Positions 52,317 to 60,821 of a stretch of DNA of 64,000 nucleotides are shown here, piece by piece. This DNA comes from CALMBW01 sp963779645 (GTDB taxonomy: Bacteria > Actinomycetota > CADDZG01 > WHSQ01). The notes below the pieces were generated by a model. It had not been told where the DNA came from and did not search any database. It saw nothing but the letters and a program-made list of their open reading frames with translations. A program made the translations under genes and the position numbers. Within the stretch, counting starts at the first letter, position 1. Every line of letters begins with the position of its first letter. Where the stretch lies: the NCBI GenBank assembly GCA_963779645.1, contig CAVZYX010000015.1, positions 186,001 through 250,000 on the forward strand, read 5' to 3'.

Positions 52317-53504
52317 ATGGCTCCCACATACGACGCCCTCGTCGTTCATCACCATGAACTCGGGTTGAAGGGAAAGAACCGGGAGTTCTTCGAAAGCGTG
52401 CTGACGCGCAACCTGAAGCGCGCTCTCCAAGGGACCGGCTATCTCAAGACTCGCCGGTTGTTCGGCCGAGTCATGATCGATCTTGCCCCAGACGCTCTCG
52501 CCGAGGTAGCTGCCGAACGAGCCGCGAAGGTCTACGGGGTTGCGTACGTCGGTCTCGGCCGCCGCGTGACGTCCCCAGACATGGAAGAACTCGGCCGCAT
52601 CGCACTGGAGTACATCCAGGCTGAACCCTTCGAAAGCTTCCGCGTGCGTTCGCGCCGCACGTACTCGAGCTTCGATAGCTCCTCCAAGGAGATCCACGAG
52701 GTGGTGGGGAAACGGATCCAGGACGCTACAGGGGGCCGGGTCGATCTCAAGCATGCCGATGCAACGGCGTGGATCGAGCTGTTCGCGAAGACCGGGATCG
52801 TTTACCGGAAGCGCATCAACGGAACCGGCGGCCTGCCGTCGGGCGTGAGCGGTCGCATGCTCTGTCTACTGTCGGGCGGCATCGATTCGCCGGTTGCGGC
52901 ATGGCGGATGGCCCGACGGGGAGCCACGATCGAGCTCGTTCATTTCCACGGACAACCTTTCACCGACCCATCATCGGTACGACAAGCTGCCGAGCTCGCT
53001 CAGGCTCTAACCGAGTTTCACCCCACCGTTCTGCTTCACCTCGTCCCCCTGGGTGACGTGCAGCGCGAGATCGTGACGAACTGCCCGAGTGAGCTGAGGG
53101 TCATCCTCTATAGGCGCTTCATGATGCGGATCGCGGCTGAATTGCTGCGTCAAAGATCGGGCAAGGCACTCATCACCGGCGATGCCCTCGGTCAAGTGGC
53201 ATCACAGACGATCGAGAACATCACGACGATCTCGACCGCAGTACCGGATGTTCAGGTGATCCGGCCCCTCGTCGGTATGACCAAGCAAGAGATCATGGAC
53301 GATGCCGAGAAGATCGGTACCTACGAGATCTCCACACGTAAGTATCAAGACTGCTGCGTTCTGTTCGAACCGCGGAACCCTGCCATCCGGTCAACACCCG
53401 AGGAAGCAACTGCAGCCGAAGAGGCCATGAACGTAGACGAACTCGTCGGCAAAGCGCTCGCGGGCGTCGAGGTTCGCTCTTTCGAGCTGCCCCCTCCGCG
53501 CTAA
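52317..53504 (+). CDS. thiI: tRNA 4-thiouridine sulfurtransferase ThiI, short form
   Basis: A 395-residue protein with an N-terminal NFLD/THUMP RNA-binding region (HHHELGLKGKNREFFE ... GKRIQDATGGRVDL) and a PP-loop adenylation domain (LLSGGIDSPVAAW near residue 186, RVILYRRFMMRIAAEL). ThiI activates U8 of tRNA and inserts sulfur. The C-terminal rhodanese domain of the enteric form is missing, as in many bacteria, so sulfur must come from elsewhere; a DCC pair (YQDCCVLFEP) is in the PP-loop domain, and a separate rhodanese gene lies 2 kb away. Ends four bases into the convergent aldehyde dehydrogenase gene. Confidence 0.92.
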   Translation: MAPTYDALVVHHHELGLKGKNREFFESVLTRNLKRALQGTGYLKTRRLFGRVMIDLAPDALAEVAAERAAKVYGVAYVGLGRRVTSPDMEELGRIALEYIQAEPFESFRVRSRRTYSSFDSSSKEIHEVVGKRIQDATGGRVDLKHADATAWIELFAKTGIVYRKRINGTGGLPSGVSGRMLCLLSGGIDSPVAAWRMARRGATIELVHFHGQPFTDPSSVRQAAELAQALTEFHPTVLLHLVPLGDVQREIVTNCPSELRVILYRRFMMRIAAELLRQRSGKALITGDALGQVASQTIENITTISTAVPDVQVIRPLVGMTKQEIMDDAEKIGTYEISTRKYQDCCVLFEPRNPAIRSTPEEATAAEEAMNVDELVGKALAGVEVRSFELPPPR

Positions 53505-55144
53505 AGCTTGTTCTTCAGTGCTGTTCGGAAGTTCTTAGCAACCTCACCCAAACCCGAGAGCTTGTCCCCTATCCCCTTCGATCCGAGGAACTTGATCGCT
53601 CCACGGGCAACACTTTCGGTGGCGTCGTCGTACGGATACCAGAAGGGGTTCTTCAACTTGGGCATCCGGTTGGTTGCCACATGGGTTGGAACCGAGAACT
53701 CGCGCAGGCCGATCTCGCCATTAAGCCGGCCGAAGCCCGACTCGCCCACGCCACCCCAGGTTGCCCACGGGAGAGCCGGAAGCTGTCCGTGCGTGTTCGC
53801 TCCGACGCTGCCCGCTTTCACACGGCGGGCCATGTCATCGGCCTTGTCCTTACTGGACGTCCACACGGAGGCTGTCAGGTTGACCGCCTCCTCATTGGCG
53901 CGGCGGATCGCCTCTTCCTCGTCCTGAACGGTCGTGATCGTGACGATCGGCCCGAAGGTTTCTTCGTGCAGAACCTTCATCTCGTCGTTCACGTTCTCGA
54001 GCACGGTCGGTGCGTACCAGAGGGTTCCGTTCTTGTTAGGCGTGGTGTTGTCGGGTCCGCCCGCGAGAACCGTCGCCCCGTGCGCCACAGCGTCCTTTAC
54101 CTGATCCTGCACGATGTCGAGCTGACGTCCGAAGGTGAGGGAGCCCACGTCCGCTCCCCCCTGGCGAACCTTCTGAAGCTTCGAAAGGAGCTCGTCCTTG
54201 AACTCAGCGGCGATGGACTCGACGACGTAAACGCGCTCGATCGAGCAACATGTCTGACCGGCGTTGAAGAAGGAACCCCAGAGAACACCCGACGACGCCA
54301 CATCGATGTTGGCATCGGAGGCGACTATCGCGGCATCCTTCCCGCCGAGTTCCATTACGACTGGCGTGAGGTGTTTGGCTGCCGCCTCGCAGATCATCCG
54401 ACCGGTGCGCGGTGATCCGACGAACGAGATCTTGTCGCAGGGAGCATCGACCAGCGCGGCCCCCACGTCTCCCCCGCCCTGGATAACCGTCGCGACTCCA
54501 GCGGGCAACGGGTCGAGGATCTCGCGGAGGAGTTCTCCACAAGCCGGCGTTACTTCCGAAGGCTTGATGACGACGGCGTTACCCGCGAACAGCGGCGAGA
54601 TGAACGCTAGGAACGAGTTCGTGATCGGGTAGTTCCAAGGCGTGATGCAACCGACCACTCCGAAGGGTCGCCAGTCGATGCGAGACGAAACCCCGAGCAG
54701 AGCACCGGGGATCCGCCCGACCTTCTGACTCTTCAGAGCCTTGGCCGTGATCTTCTCGAGGTAGTAAGTCATGAAGATGCCAGGGAGAACATCGTGCGCG
54801 AGGGCCTCGGTGCGCGGCTTTCCACACTCCGCTGCCACGGTGTCGACGATGTCGTCCATCAACTCGTACATGCGGTAACGGACCTCGCTCAGGATCCGGG
54901 CGCGGCCCTCGGGTGGGATCGCTCCCCATTCCGGCGCAACCTTGCGAGCTTGGGCGACGATGTCGGCAACCTCACCGGGAGCGACGGTGGGGATCTCCTT
55001 CATCACTTCACCGGTCTGAGGATTGAAGGACTTCAGCATGGGAGGAGTCTTGGGAGTTGTCTTGCGCGTCGTAGATCGGGTCGCTGTGGTCTTCTTTGCA
55101 GGGGTCTTTCGAGCGGTGCTCTTACTCGTATCCGAGGTTGCCAT
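53501..55144 (-). CDS. NAD-dependent aldehyde dehydrogenase with a Lys/Thr-rich N-terminus
   Basis: A 547-residue ALDH of the succinate-semialdehyde or medium-chain type. Catalytic core: FGVVGCITPWNYPI, VVMELGGKDAAIV (general-base Glu) and FNAGQTCCSIERVYV (nucleophile Cys), with EETFGPIVT later. The first 35 residues (ATSDTSKSTARKTPAKKTTA...) are a basic, low-complexity extension unusual for ALDH and similar to histone H1-like tails; it may bind nucleic acid or simply be a linker. The true core starts near residue 36. Substrate not resolved. Confidence 0.9.
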   Translation of the reverse strand: MATSDTSKSTARKTPAKKTTATRSTTRKTTPKTPPMLKSFNPQTGEVMKEIPTVAPGEVADIVAQARKVAPEWGAIPPEGRARILSEVRYRMYELMDDIVDTVAAECGKPRTEALAHDVLPGIFMTYYLEKITAKALKSQKVGRIPGALLGVSSRIDWRPFGVVGCITPWNYPITNSFLAFISPLFAGNAVVIKPSEVTPACGELLREILDPLPAGVATVIQGGGDVGAALVDAPCDKISFVGSPRTGRMICEAAAKHLTPVVMELGGKDAAIVASDANIDVASSGVLWGSFFNAGQTCCSIERVYVVESIAAEFKDELLSKLQKVRQGGADVGSLTFGRQLDIVQDQVKDAVAHGATVLAGGPDNTTPNKNGTLWYAPTVLENVNDEMKVLHEETFGPIVTITTVQDEEEAIRRANEEAVNLTASVWTSSKDKADDMARRVKAGSVGANTHGQLPALPWATWGGVGESGFGRLNGEIGLREFSVPTHVATNRMPKLKNPFWYPYDDATESVARGAIKFLGSKGIGDKLSGLGEVAKNFRTALKNKL

Positions 55145-55159
55145 GTGCTCGTCTCCCTC

Positions 55160-55402
55160 TTATGCGCCACCGGTGAAAGGTGGCATCAAGGTTACCTCCG
55201 CCCCCTCACGGAGCGTTTCAGATGCCTCCACCCGGCCCCCATCCACCAATATCGAGAAGACCTGCTGGGATGAAAGGCCGAGAGCCTCGATCGCCTCGGT
55301 AACGGATGCCCCCTCCGTCAGTTCCAGTTCACGTGAATCGCCGGGATGAGCGAGCCCGATGGCCTCTCTGATCATGCCGAAAGCGACGACCTTCACCTTC
55401 AT
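55160..55402 (-). CDS. MoaD/ThiS-family sulfur-carrier-like protein
   Basis: An 80-residue beta-grasp protein (VKVVAFGMIREAIGL start; LREGAEVTLMPPFTGGA end). Sulfur carriers end in Gly-Gly, which is adenylated and thiocarboxylated. Here the end is Gly-Gly-Ala: an additional residue that would block activation unless removed. It may be processed, or have a non-carrier role. It lies 15 bases upstream of the ALDH gene and near rhodanese and thiI, hence possibly in sulfur transfer. Confidence 0.85.
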   Translation of the reverse strand: MKVKVVAFGMIREAIGLAHPGDSRELELTEGASVTEAIEALGLSSQQVFSILVDGGRVEASETLREGAEVTLMPPFTGGA

Positions 55403-55432
55403 CCACCTAGCCTACGAGGGCAAAATGAAAGA

Positions 55433-55450
55433 GCCGCCCAGCAGGGCGGC
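55433..55450 (-). terminator. Hairpin terminator after the rhodanese gene
   Basis: A seven-base-pair stem GCCGCCC / GGGCGGC with loop AGCA; the + strand reads AAAATGAAAGA before it, supplying a partial U tract for minus-strand transcripts. It ends the regulator-rhodanese transcript. Confidence 0.75.
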
Positions 55451-55485
55451 CCCTTCGGTGCCAGTAGCCCCACCCGGCTACTTCT

Positions 55486-56334
55486 CTAAACGTCCTTCTC
55501 GATGGGGACGCCAACGAGGCTGCCGTACTCGGTCCACGAGCCGTCGTAGTTCTTGACGTCCCCGAAACCGAGCAGTTCCCGCAGAACGAACCAGCTGTGG
55601 CTGCTCCGCTCGCCGATGCGGCAGTACGTGACGACTTCCTTCTCACCCGTGATGCCCTCGGCCTCGTAGAGCGCCTTGAGCTCATCGGCAGACTTAAAGG
55701 TGCCGTCCTCACGTGCGGCCTTCGCCCACGTGATGTTCGCCGAACCGGGGATGTGACCCGGAAGCTGCGCCTGCTCCTGTGGAAGGTGCGGCGGCGCCAG
55801 GAGCTCGCCACGGAACTCCTCAGGCGAACGTACGTCGACCCATGCCTCGCCACCCTTGCGAGCGCGAGCGATCACGTCGTCCCGGAAGATTCGCAGCGAA
55901 TCGTCGCCCTTGCCGATGTTGAAGGTCGTCGGCTGACGGTTCGGCTCATCCTGAACGAGCAGCTTGCTTTCGAGCTCCCACTTCTTGCGTCCACCGTTCA
56001 GAAGCTTGACGTTCTCGACGCCACGCAGCTTGAACAGCCAGTACGCATAGGTGGCGAACCAGTTGTTGTTCCCGCCGTACAGAACGATCGTCTGGTCGCT
56101 CGATACGCCCTTGTCGCCGAGGAGCTTCGCAAGCTGCTCCGACGAGATGAAGTCGCGGTTCGGCAAGCTACGCAGCTCATCAGCCCAGTTCACCGCGATC
56201 GCGTTGGGGATGTGCCCCTTCTCGTACGCCTGAACATCTTCATCTACCTCGATGATCGCGAGGTTTGTATCGTCGACGTTGCTATCGAGCCAACCGGTCT
56301 CGACGAGAACGTCGGGGTTTGCATACTCCGCCAT
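55486..56334 (-). CDS. Thiosulfate/3-mercaptopyruvate sulfurtransferase (two-domain rhodanese)
   Basis: A 282-residue tandem rhodanese. The N-terminal domain (about 5-145) has the inactive-site sequence LYGGNNNWFATYAYW, and the C-terminal domain carries the catalytic Cys in VTYCRIGERSSHSWFVL (Cys about 239), with VDVRSPEEFRGE before it. It transfers sulfane sulfur to cyanide or protein thiols. The CRIGER loop resembles the thiosulfate-specific SseA/CysA group of actinobacteria. It is co-transcribed with the upstream HTH regulator (four-base gap). Confidence 0.92.
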   Translation of the reverse strand: MAEYANPDVLVETGWLDSNVDDTNLAIIEVDEDVQAYEKGHIPNAIAVNWADELRSLPNRDFISSEQLAKLLGDKGVSSDQTIVLYGGNNNWFATYAYWLFKLRGVENVKLLNGGRKKWELESKLLVQDEPNRQPTTFNIGKGDDSLRIFRDDVIARARKGGEAWVDVRSPEEFRGELLAPPHLPQEQAQLPGHIPGSANITWAKAAREDGTFKSADELKALYEAEGITGEKEVVTYCRIGERSSHSWFVLRELLGFGDVKNYDGSWTEYGSLVGVPIEKDV

Positions 56335-56338
56335 GCTC

Positions 56339-56776
56339 TTACTCCTCTCTTTCCCGCTTGTACGTTTTCTGATGCTCGAGTAGTTCTTGGATACGGGCTA
56401 ACTGACGGGTGGCGTCGGCCAATAGACGTTCGAGGACGCGGACCTCAACCTCGAAGTCGGTCACCGCAAGCCCGGAACGAACGCGGTGCTCCACCTCGAC
56501 GCCGGCCTCTTCCAGAGAGCCCATCTCGCCTTCCCATGTGAAATAGACCTTCGCCGGACGGCCCTTGTCGCGTCGCCGCGTCTCGGTCATGAGGAAGCCG
56601 GACTCGACCATCAGATCGAGGTGAGCCCGGGCTACGTTGGGGTGGATATTGAAGGCGTCCGCGATCTCCTTGACCGTCTTGGGGCCGGTCTTGAGAAGCA
56701 TGCTGAGGATCTCCGCCCGGGTGGGCAGCGACAGAACCTTGGCTGTGCGGGTTGCGGACTCGTCTCCTAGGGCCAT
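56339..56776 (-). CDS. ArsR-type winged-helix transcriptional regulator
   Basis: A 145-residue regulator with winged HTH at the N-terminus (LSLPTRAEILSMLLKTG, VKEIADAFNIHPNVARAHL) and a wing (ETRRRDKGRPAKVYF); a coiled-coil-forming helix (EVEVRVLERLLADATRQLAR) ends the protein. The GRPAKVY wing resembles SufR-like regulators, but no Cys cluster for Fe-S binding is present. It precedes the rhodanese gene by four bases and probably regulates it; the SUF operon lies 4 kb away. Confidence 0.88.
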   Translation of the reverse strand: MALGDESATRTAKVLSLPTRAEILSMLLKTGPKTVKEIADAFNIHPNVARAHLDLMVESGFLMTETRRRDKGRPAKVYFTWEGEMGSLEEAGVEVEHRVRSGLAVTDFEVEVRVLERLLADATRQLARIQELLEHQKTYKREREE

Positions 56777-56855
56777 GGCCTTAGGTGATAACAGACTTTC
56801 TTCTATTCGGCAAGTGTTAATAGTGCAAACTCTGCCTCAGCGGCCTGGAGGCACC

Positions 56856-57932
56856 TCAGAGCCGGTGATGTGAGGGGGTGTGGTTGAGGAGCTCGGCCCC
56901 CTGGGGGCCGATATAGACGAGGTTCTCGTACCGAACGCCGAACCGTCCCGGCTTGTAGATCCCCGGCTCGATCGAGAAGACGTTTCCCACCTCGAGCGGG
57001 GTCTCGTTGCCCTCTCGGAGGTAGGGAGGCTCGTGCACGTCAAGGCCCACGCCGTGGCCGGTGCGGTGGATGAAGAGCTCGCCGAACCCGTTAGCCGTGA
57101 TGACTTTGCGAGCCGCTCGATCCACTTCCTGAGCCGGTACGCCTGCCCCTACCGCCGCGAAGGCAGCTTCGGCGGCCTCCAGGATGACGTCGTACGCCGA
57201 CATCACTTCGGGATCTTCGTTCTCGGGGAAGAACATCCGGGTTGTGTCGGACTGATATCCGTCGACGACTGCCCCGATGTCGATGAGCAGTGCTTCGCCG
57301 GACCCGATCGGAACGTCCCCGGTGTAGTGGGGCATGGAGGCGTTCGCGCCGTAGGCGACCAAGAGGTCATCCCAGGGACGATGGCCCTGTTCCAGGTAAC
57401 GCATCGCCATCTTGAGGCTCAGTTGTCGCTCTGTAAGTCCCACGACCGAGATGGAATCCACCCAACGGACCATCTCGTCGGTGACGTGGCTCGCTTTGCG
57501 AAGCGATTCAGCTTCCGTTTCATCTTTGCGAGATCGGAGATCCGCCAACACTTCGTCTTCGATATCGACATCGATCGACCGTGCAGATCTGATCGCCTCC
57601 ACCGCGCCGATCGGGAGAGTGGGCGACACGTGGAGCTTGGAGAGGCCATCAAGAGCCCCTTTCAACGCCGCCTCGGGTCCCTCGGAATCGTCCCACTCGA
57701 AAGATTCGCAATCGGGGAGATGGGCTGCTTCGTCGGCAAGCATCTTCGGAACGACCAACCGCAGAGGGCCATCGGGGACGACGACCAGGCCCATGATCCG
57801 CTCCATGCTGATCGGCGAAAGGCCGGTGAGGTAGGTCATGTCGAGCGATGGATCCACCCATCTGGCCTCGATGCTCGAGTTTTCGAGCGAGCTACGGAGT
57901 CTGGTGATGCGGTCGAGGAAGGTGGGGTCCAT
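56856..57932 (-). CDS. M24-family Xaa-Pro peptidase
   Basis: A 358-residue metallopeptidase, the Xaa-Pro dipeptidase/aminopeptidase type. N-terminal creatinase-like domain (about 1-125) and C-terminal pita-bread domain with metal ligands: LLIDIGAVVDGYQSDTTR (two Asp), RTGHGVGLDVHE (His), SIEPGIY (Glu) and RYENLVYIG (Glu). It releases Pro-terminated dipeptides in the cytoplasm. No partner genes; possible link with the secreted X-Pro hydrolases is functional only. Confidence 0.92.
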   Translation of the reverse strand: MDPTFLDRITRLRSSLENSSIEARWVDPSLDMTYLTGLSPISMERIMGLVVVPDGPLRLVVPKMLADEAAHLPDCESFEWDDSEGPEAALKGALDGLSKLHVSPTLPIGAVEAIRSARSIDVDIEDEVLADLRSRKDETEAESLRKASHVTDEMVRWVDSISVVGLTERQLSLKMAMRYLEQGHRPWDDLLVAYGANASMPHYTGDVPIGSGEALLIDIGAVVDGYQSDTTRMFFPENEDPEVMSAYDVILEAAEAAFAAVGAGVPAQEVDRAARKVITANGFGELFIHRTGHGVGLDVHEPPYLREGNETPLEVGNVFSIEPGIYKPGRFGVRYENLVYIGPQGAELLNHTPSHHRL

Positions 57933-57949
57933 ACAGAGATTCTAGAGGC

Positions 57950-58747
57950 TCACTGCTCCCAGCACGCTTGGCGCCACGCTTTCAGCGAGTACTTCTTGCG
58001 CATCGATGTGAAGCCCATCTCGTTCGCCTCGTCGCAGAACTCGCTAACGTCCATCTCGTACTCGACATGGAACACGGCTTTATCGTTGTCGATGAAAGCG
58101 CTGTACTCCTTGCATTCGTCGTACTGGAAGCACTGCTCGTTGACGGCGAAGTCCCAGTTTGGTTCGAGATCCTTGGCTAGCTGTGGAAGGTTCTTCAGCC
58201 CCGCTGCGAGACCATTGTCGTGGGCAACCTGAGAGAGATACTCGAGATAAGCGAGCTGATCGTCCTTGCTGAGATCGAATCCGGTGTCGTTGGTGAACCC
58301 GTCGACGTTGTCGTACTCGATGCCGTCGAAGCCTTTCGCTGCACATCTGGCAACGCGCTTGTCCATGATGCGCTTCAGAGGCTTGAGCTTACGAACGTCG
58401 AGCCAGCGCTCACCCGGCCACCCATCGAGCGGCTTGCCTAGCACCCTGTTCGGGAAGCTATCCGCATCGGGACGCCACTTCTCGTAAGACCCCGCCGACA
58501 CGTAGCAGATGACTCTGCGACCCATGCTGTGAAGGTCCCCTATCAGCGCTTTCGAGCTGTCGAACATGTCGATGTCGTACACCTCGGCCACTACCGTCGT
58601 GTCGACCTCCCCCTGCAACTGCCACTGGAAGGTCGCCCCCGCGGGAGGTACCCAGATCTCCCCGGCTCCCGCCTTGGGCGCGGCTGAGCCCGCTGCAGGC
58701 ACAGCGAAGCAAGCTAGGAGGAGCGTGCTCAGGAGCAGTCGTCGCAT
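57950..58747 (-). CDS. Secreted GH114 endo-alpha-1,4-polygalactosaminidase-type hydrolase
   Basis: A 265-residue exported TIM-barrel protein. ATG at 58747 opens a signal peptide (MRRLLLSTLLLACFAVPAAG). GH114 marks: TFQWQLQGEVDT, YDIDMFDSS, RVICYVSAGSYEKWRPD, RWLDVRK, KGFDGIEYDNVDGF (catalytic Asp/Glu) and NWDFAVNEQCFQY. The family cleaves galactosaminogalactan or related aminosugar polymers. A longer frame upstream has no signal and is not used. Confidence 0.9.
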   Translation of the reverse strand: MRRLLLSTLLLACFAVPAAGSAAPKAGAGEIWVPPAGATFQWQLQGEVDTTVVAEVYDIDMFDSSKALIGDLHSMGRRVICYVSAGSYEKWRPDADSFPNRVLGKPLDGWPGERWLDVRKLKPLKRIMDKRVARCAAKGFDGIEYDNVDGFTNDTGFDLSKDDQLAYLEYLSQVAHDNGLAAGLKNLPQLAKDLEPNWDFAVNEQCFQYDECKEYSAFIDNDKAVFHVEYEMDVSEFCDEANEMGFTSMRKKYSLKAWRQACWEQ

Positions 58748-58814
58748 ACCTGCAATATCGACCCGGAGGCGGCCTACTTCAATGACCCGTTCGGCCCACT
58801 CGGGCCTGGCCCGG

Positions 58815-59285
58815 TCAGGCCCCCTTTGACCCATCGACCACCTTGCGGTCGCCCAGGGGTTCGTCGAGCTCCACGATCGTCGTTTTCAGGACGGCGATCT
58901 CGATGCAGGCGGTGTTCTTGTCCGTGGGAGAGCTGCCCTCCCAGACGGTGACTATCACTTCGTCCGAGGTGTACTCGACATCGACGTGGTCCAGAACGTT
59001 GCAGGGCTCCACCCCGCTCCAATACTTGACGTACAAAGTGTTGCCATCGTCTTTCACCCTGTAGTTGTCCCACGCGATCGCGCGGAGATCGTCTTGGCCG
59101 GGTTGTGGCTCGGTATACGACGGGCTGCCATCGGGAACGGGTGAGTTATCAACTGGGCCGCTGGTGACCGGGGTGTCGGGATCGTCGCCACCAGCACCCG
59201 GATCGATCTCGTCGGGTTCACCACAAGAGATCAATGCGATCGCCATCAAGGACGCCGCCAGGACCAACACTGTTTGTCGTTTCAT
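58815..59285 (-). CDS. Hypothetical lipoprotein
   Basis: A 156-residue lipoprotein (lipobox ALISCGEP, Cys about 21) with a Pro/Asp/Gly-rich linker and a short beta-rich domain (NYRVKDDGNTLYVKYWSG ... VEYTSDEVIVTVWEGS) that contains two Cys. No family is recognised. It lies on the minus strand 67 bases upstream of the GH114 gene. Confidence 0.78.
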   Translation of the reverse strand: MKRQTVLVLAASLMAIALISCGEPDEIDPGAGGDDPDTPVTSGPVDNSPVPDGSPSYTEPQPGQDDLRAIAWDNYRVKDDGNTLYVKYWSGVEPCNVLDHVDVEYTSDEVIVTVWEGSSPTDKNTACIEIAVLKTTIVELDEPLGDRKVVDGSKGA

Positions 59286-59344
59286 ACCTCTTTGACGCTA
59301 TCAATGGCGCCGTTGTTCCCTGGGGTTCTGGATAGTGTGCGGCT

Positions 59345-60310
59345 GTGGATATCAAGACTTTCGAGGCAGACCACATCACCGATGCCGCACGGTTACTTGC
59401 TGAGCGAGGGAAACGACAACGGGTTCAGGTGCCCATCCTCCCTAGGTACATGGAAGACATCGATCGCTGCGCGAGCGCCATCGCCACGGCTATGGAGGAC
59501 GGAGCAACTGGCGTTGCCGCGTTCGAGGCCGGCCATCTAACGGGGTATCTGATCGCGCTTCGAGGAGACGGAGTTCGTGGTTTTCACGCGTGGAGCACTC
59601 CAGAATGCAACGCCGTCTCGGACGACCCCGAAGTCATTCGCCATCTCTACGCGGCAGTTGCAGAAACGTGGGTCAAAGATGGACGAGGGCATCACTACGC
59701 GCAGGTGCCAAGCGATGATTCCGCTCAGGTCGATGCGTGGTTACGACTGGCTTTCGGGCACGAACAAGCCCACGCAGTAAGAGCCGTCTCGCCGGCGCCG
59801 ACCGGCAAGTCAGATCTGGTTCGACGAGCTGGACCCGGCGACATCGATCTACTAGAACCGACGTTCGCTTACATCGCCGACGCTCATCAAGGACCACCGA
59901 CATTCACCTACATCGAACGGACGTTCCGTGACGAACTCCGGCCGGGCCATCTGGAACTACTCGGAGATCCGTCCGTTGGTTACTTCTTGGTCGAGGAGAA
60001 CGGAAAGGCATTGGGCTTCGCTGCATTTCGTGGGGTGCCGGCGGACGAAGCCTCCTGGTACATGCCCGAAGGCTCGGTGTACCTGATGGTCGCTGCTGTG
60101 GATCCATCGGCGAGGGGCCGAGGGTTGATGCGTGCGCTTCTCGCAGAAGGCTTTGAGTGGGCGGCAAAGGGAGGTTACGAACTCAGCGTCACGGACTGGC
60201 GGGTGACGAACCTCGATTCATCTAAGGCGTGGCCGGCGCTCGGATACATCACGGTCGAGTATCGACTGCATCGGATACTCGACCCCCGCATATTTTCTGT
60301 GCGGGATTGA
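59345..60310 (+). CDS. GNAT-family N-acetyltransferase (double-domain)
   Basis: A 321-residue protein with two GNAT-like halves. The C-terminal half has the acetyl-CoA-binding pattern VYLMVAAVDPSARGRGLMRAL (core VDPSARGRGLMRAL) and SVTDWRVTNLDSSKAW; the N-terminal half is degenerate. Substrate unknown. GTG start at 59345, divergent from the lipoprotein gene. Confidence 0.85.
   Translation: MDIKTFEADHITDAARLLAERGKRQRVQVPILPRYMEDIDRCASAIATAMEDGATGVAAFEAGHLTGYLIALRGDGVRGFHAWSTPECNAVSDDPEVIRHLYAAVAETWVKDGRGHHYAQVPSDDSAQVDAWLRLAFGHEQAHAVRAVSPAPTGKSDLVRRAGPGDIDLLEPTFAYIADAHQGPPTFTYIERTFRDELRPGHLELLGDPSVGYFLVEENGKALGFAAFRGVPADEASWYMPEGSVYLMVAAVDPSARGRGLMRALLAEGFEWAAKGGYELSVTDWRVTNLDSSKAWPALGYITVEYRLHRILDPRIFSVRD
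60285..60305. terminator. Hairpin overlapping the GNAT stop codon
   Basis: CCCGCA-N9-TGCGGG includes the last codons of the GNAT gene. With a second hairpin at 60326-60350 it separates the converging GNAT and sufU genes. Confidence 0.4.
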
Positions 60311-60325
60311 CAGCAATCTGGATTT

Positions 60326-60350
60326 CTATGCGGGATGTGCAACCGCATAG
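60326..60350. terminator. Hairpin between convergent GNAT and sufU genes
   Basis: Eight perfect pairs CTATGCGG / CCGCATAG with a nine-base loop. On the minus strand it lies 28 bases beyond the sufU stop and may end the SUF operon transcript; the following U tract is weak. Confidence 0.5.
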
Positions 60351-60377
60351 GTACAAATTCTTACAAAGAAACGGCCG

Positions 60378-60821
60378 TTAGGTGGTTTTGCCGCCTTCGT
60401 CTAGAGCTTCCAGCAACGTGTTCCACCCGAGCAGGGCGCATTTGATCCGCACCGGATATTTCACGACTCCCTTGAGGGAAACGAGATCGCCGATAGCGTC
60501 CGGATCGCCTTCTTCTTCGCCCGCCATCATCCGCTTGATGGATTCAGCGAGCGCCTGAGCGTCCTTGGCAGGAAGTCCTTTGATCTTCTCGGTCATCATC
60601 GAAGCCGACGCCTGACTGATCGAACAACCTTTGCCCTCGAATGCGATCCCTTGCACGTCATCGCCTTCGAACTTCAGGAACAACTCGATCTCGTCACCGC
60701 ACAGTGGGTTGTTGCGCTCGAGCGCGACATCGTGCGGGTCCAACCGCCCCTTGTTCCTCGGGTCGCGGTAATGATCGAGGATGACCTCTTTGTAAAGCTC
60801 CTCGAGGCTCAGACGAACCAC
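60378..60821 (-). CDS. sufU: Fe-S assembly scaffold/sulfur acceptor SufU
   Basis: A 147-residue IscU/SufU protein, the zinc-dependent sulfur acceptor for SufS in Gram-positive bacteria. Cys residues: NNPLCGDEIELF, GKGCSISQASASMM and RIKCALLGWNTLLEAL; the gap between the second and third (region PAKDAQALAESIKRMMAGEE) is the longer SufU-type insertion. Its start overlaps the end of sufS by 13 bases, so they are co-translated. Confidence 0.94.
   Translation of the reverse strand: MVRLSLEELYKEVILDHYRDPRNKGRLDPHDVALERNNPLCGDEIELFLKFEGDDVQGIAFEGKGCSISQASASMMTEKIKGLPAKDAQALAESIKRMMAGEEEGDPDAIGDLVSLKGVVKYPVRIKCALLGWNTLLEALDEGGKTT

Noticed and set aside
58748..58834. Longer N-terminus for the GH114 protein
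   Set aside because: It would hide the signal peptide that starts at ATG 58747.
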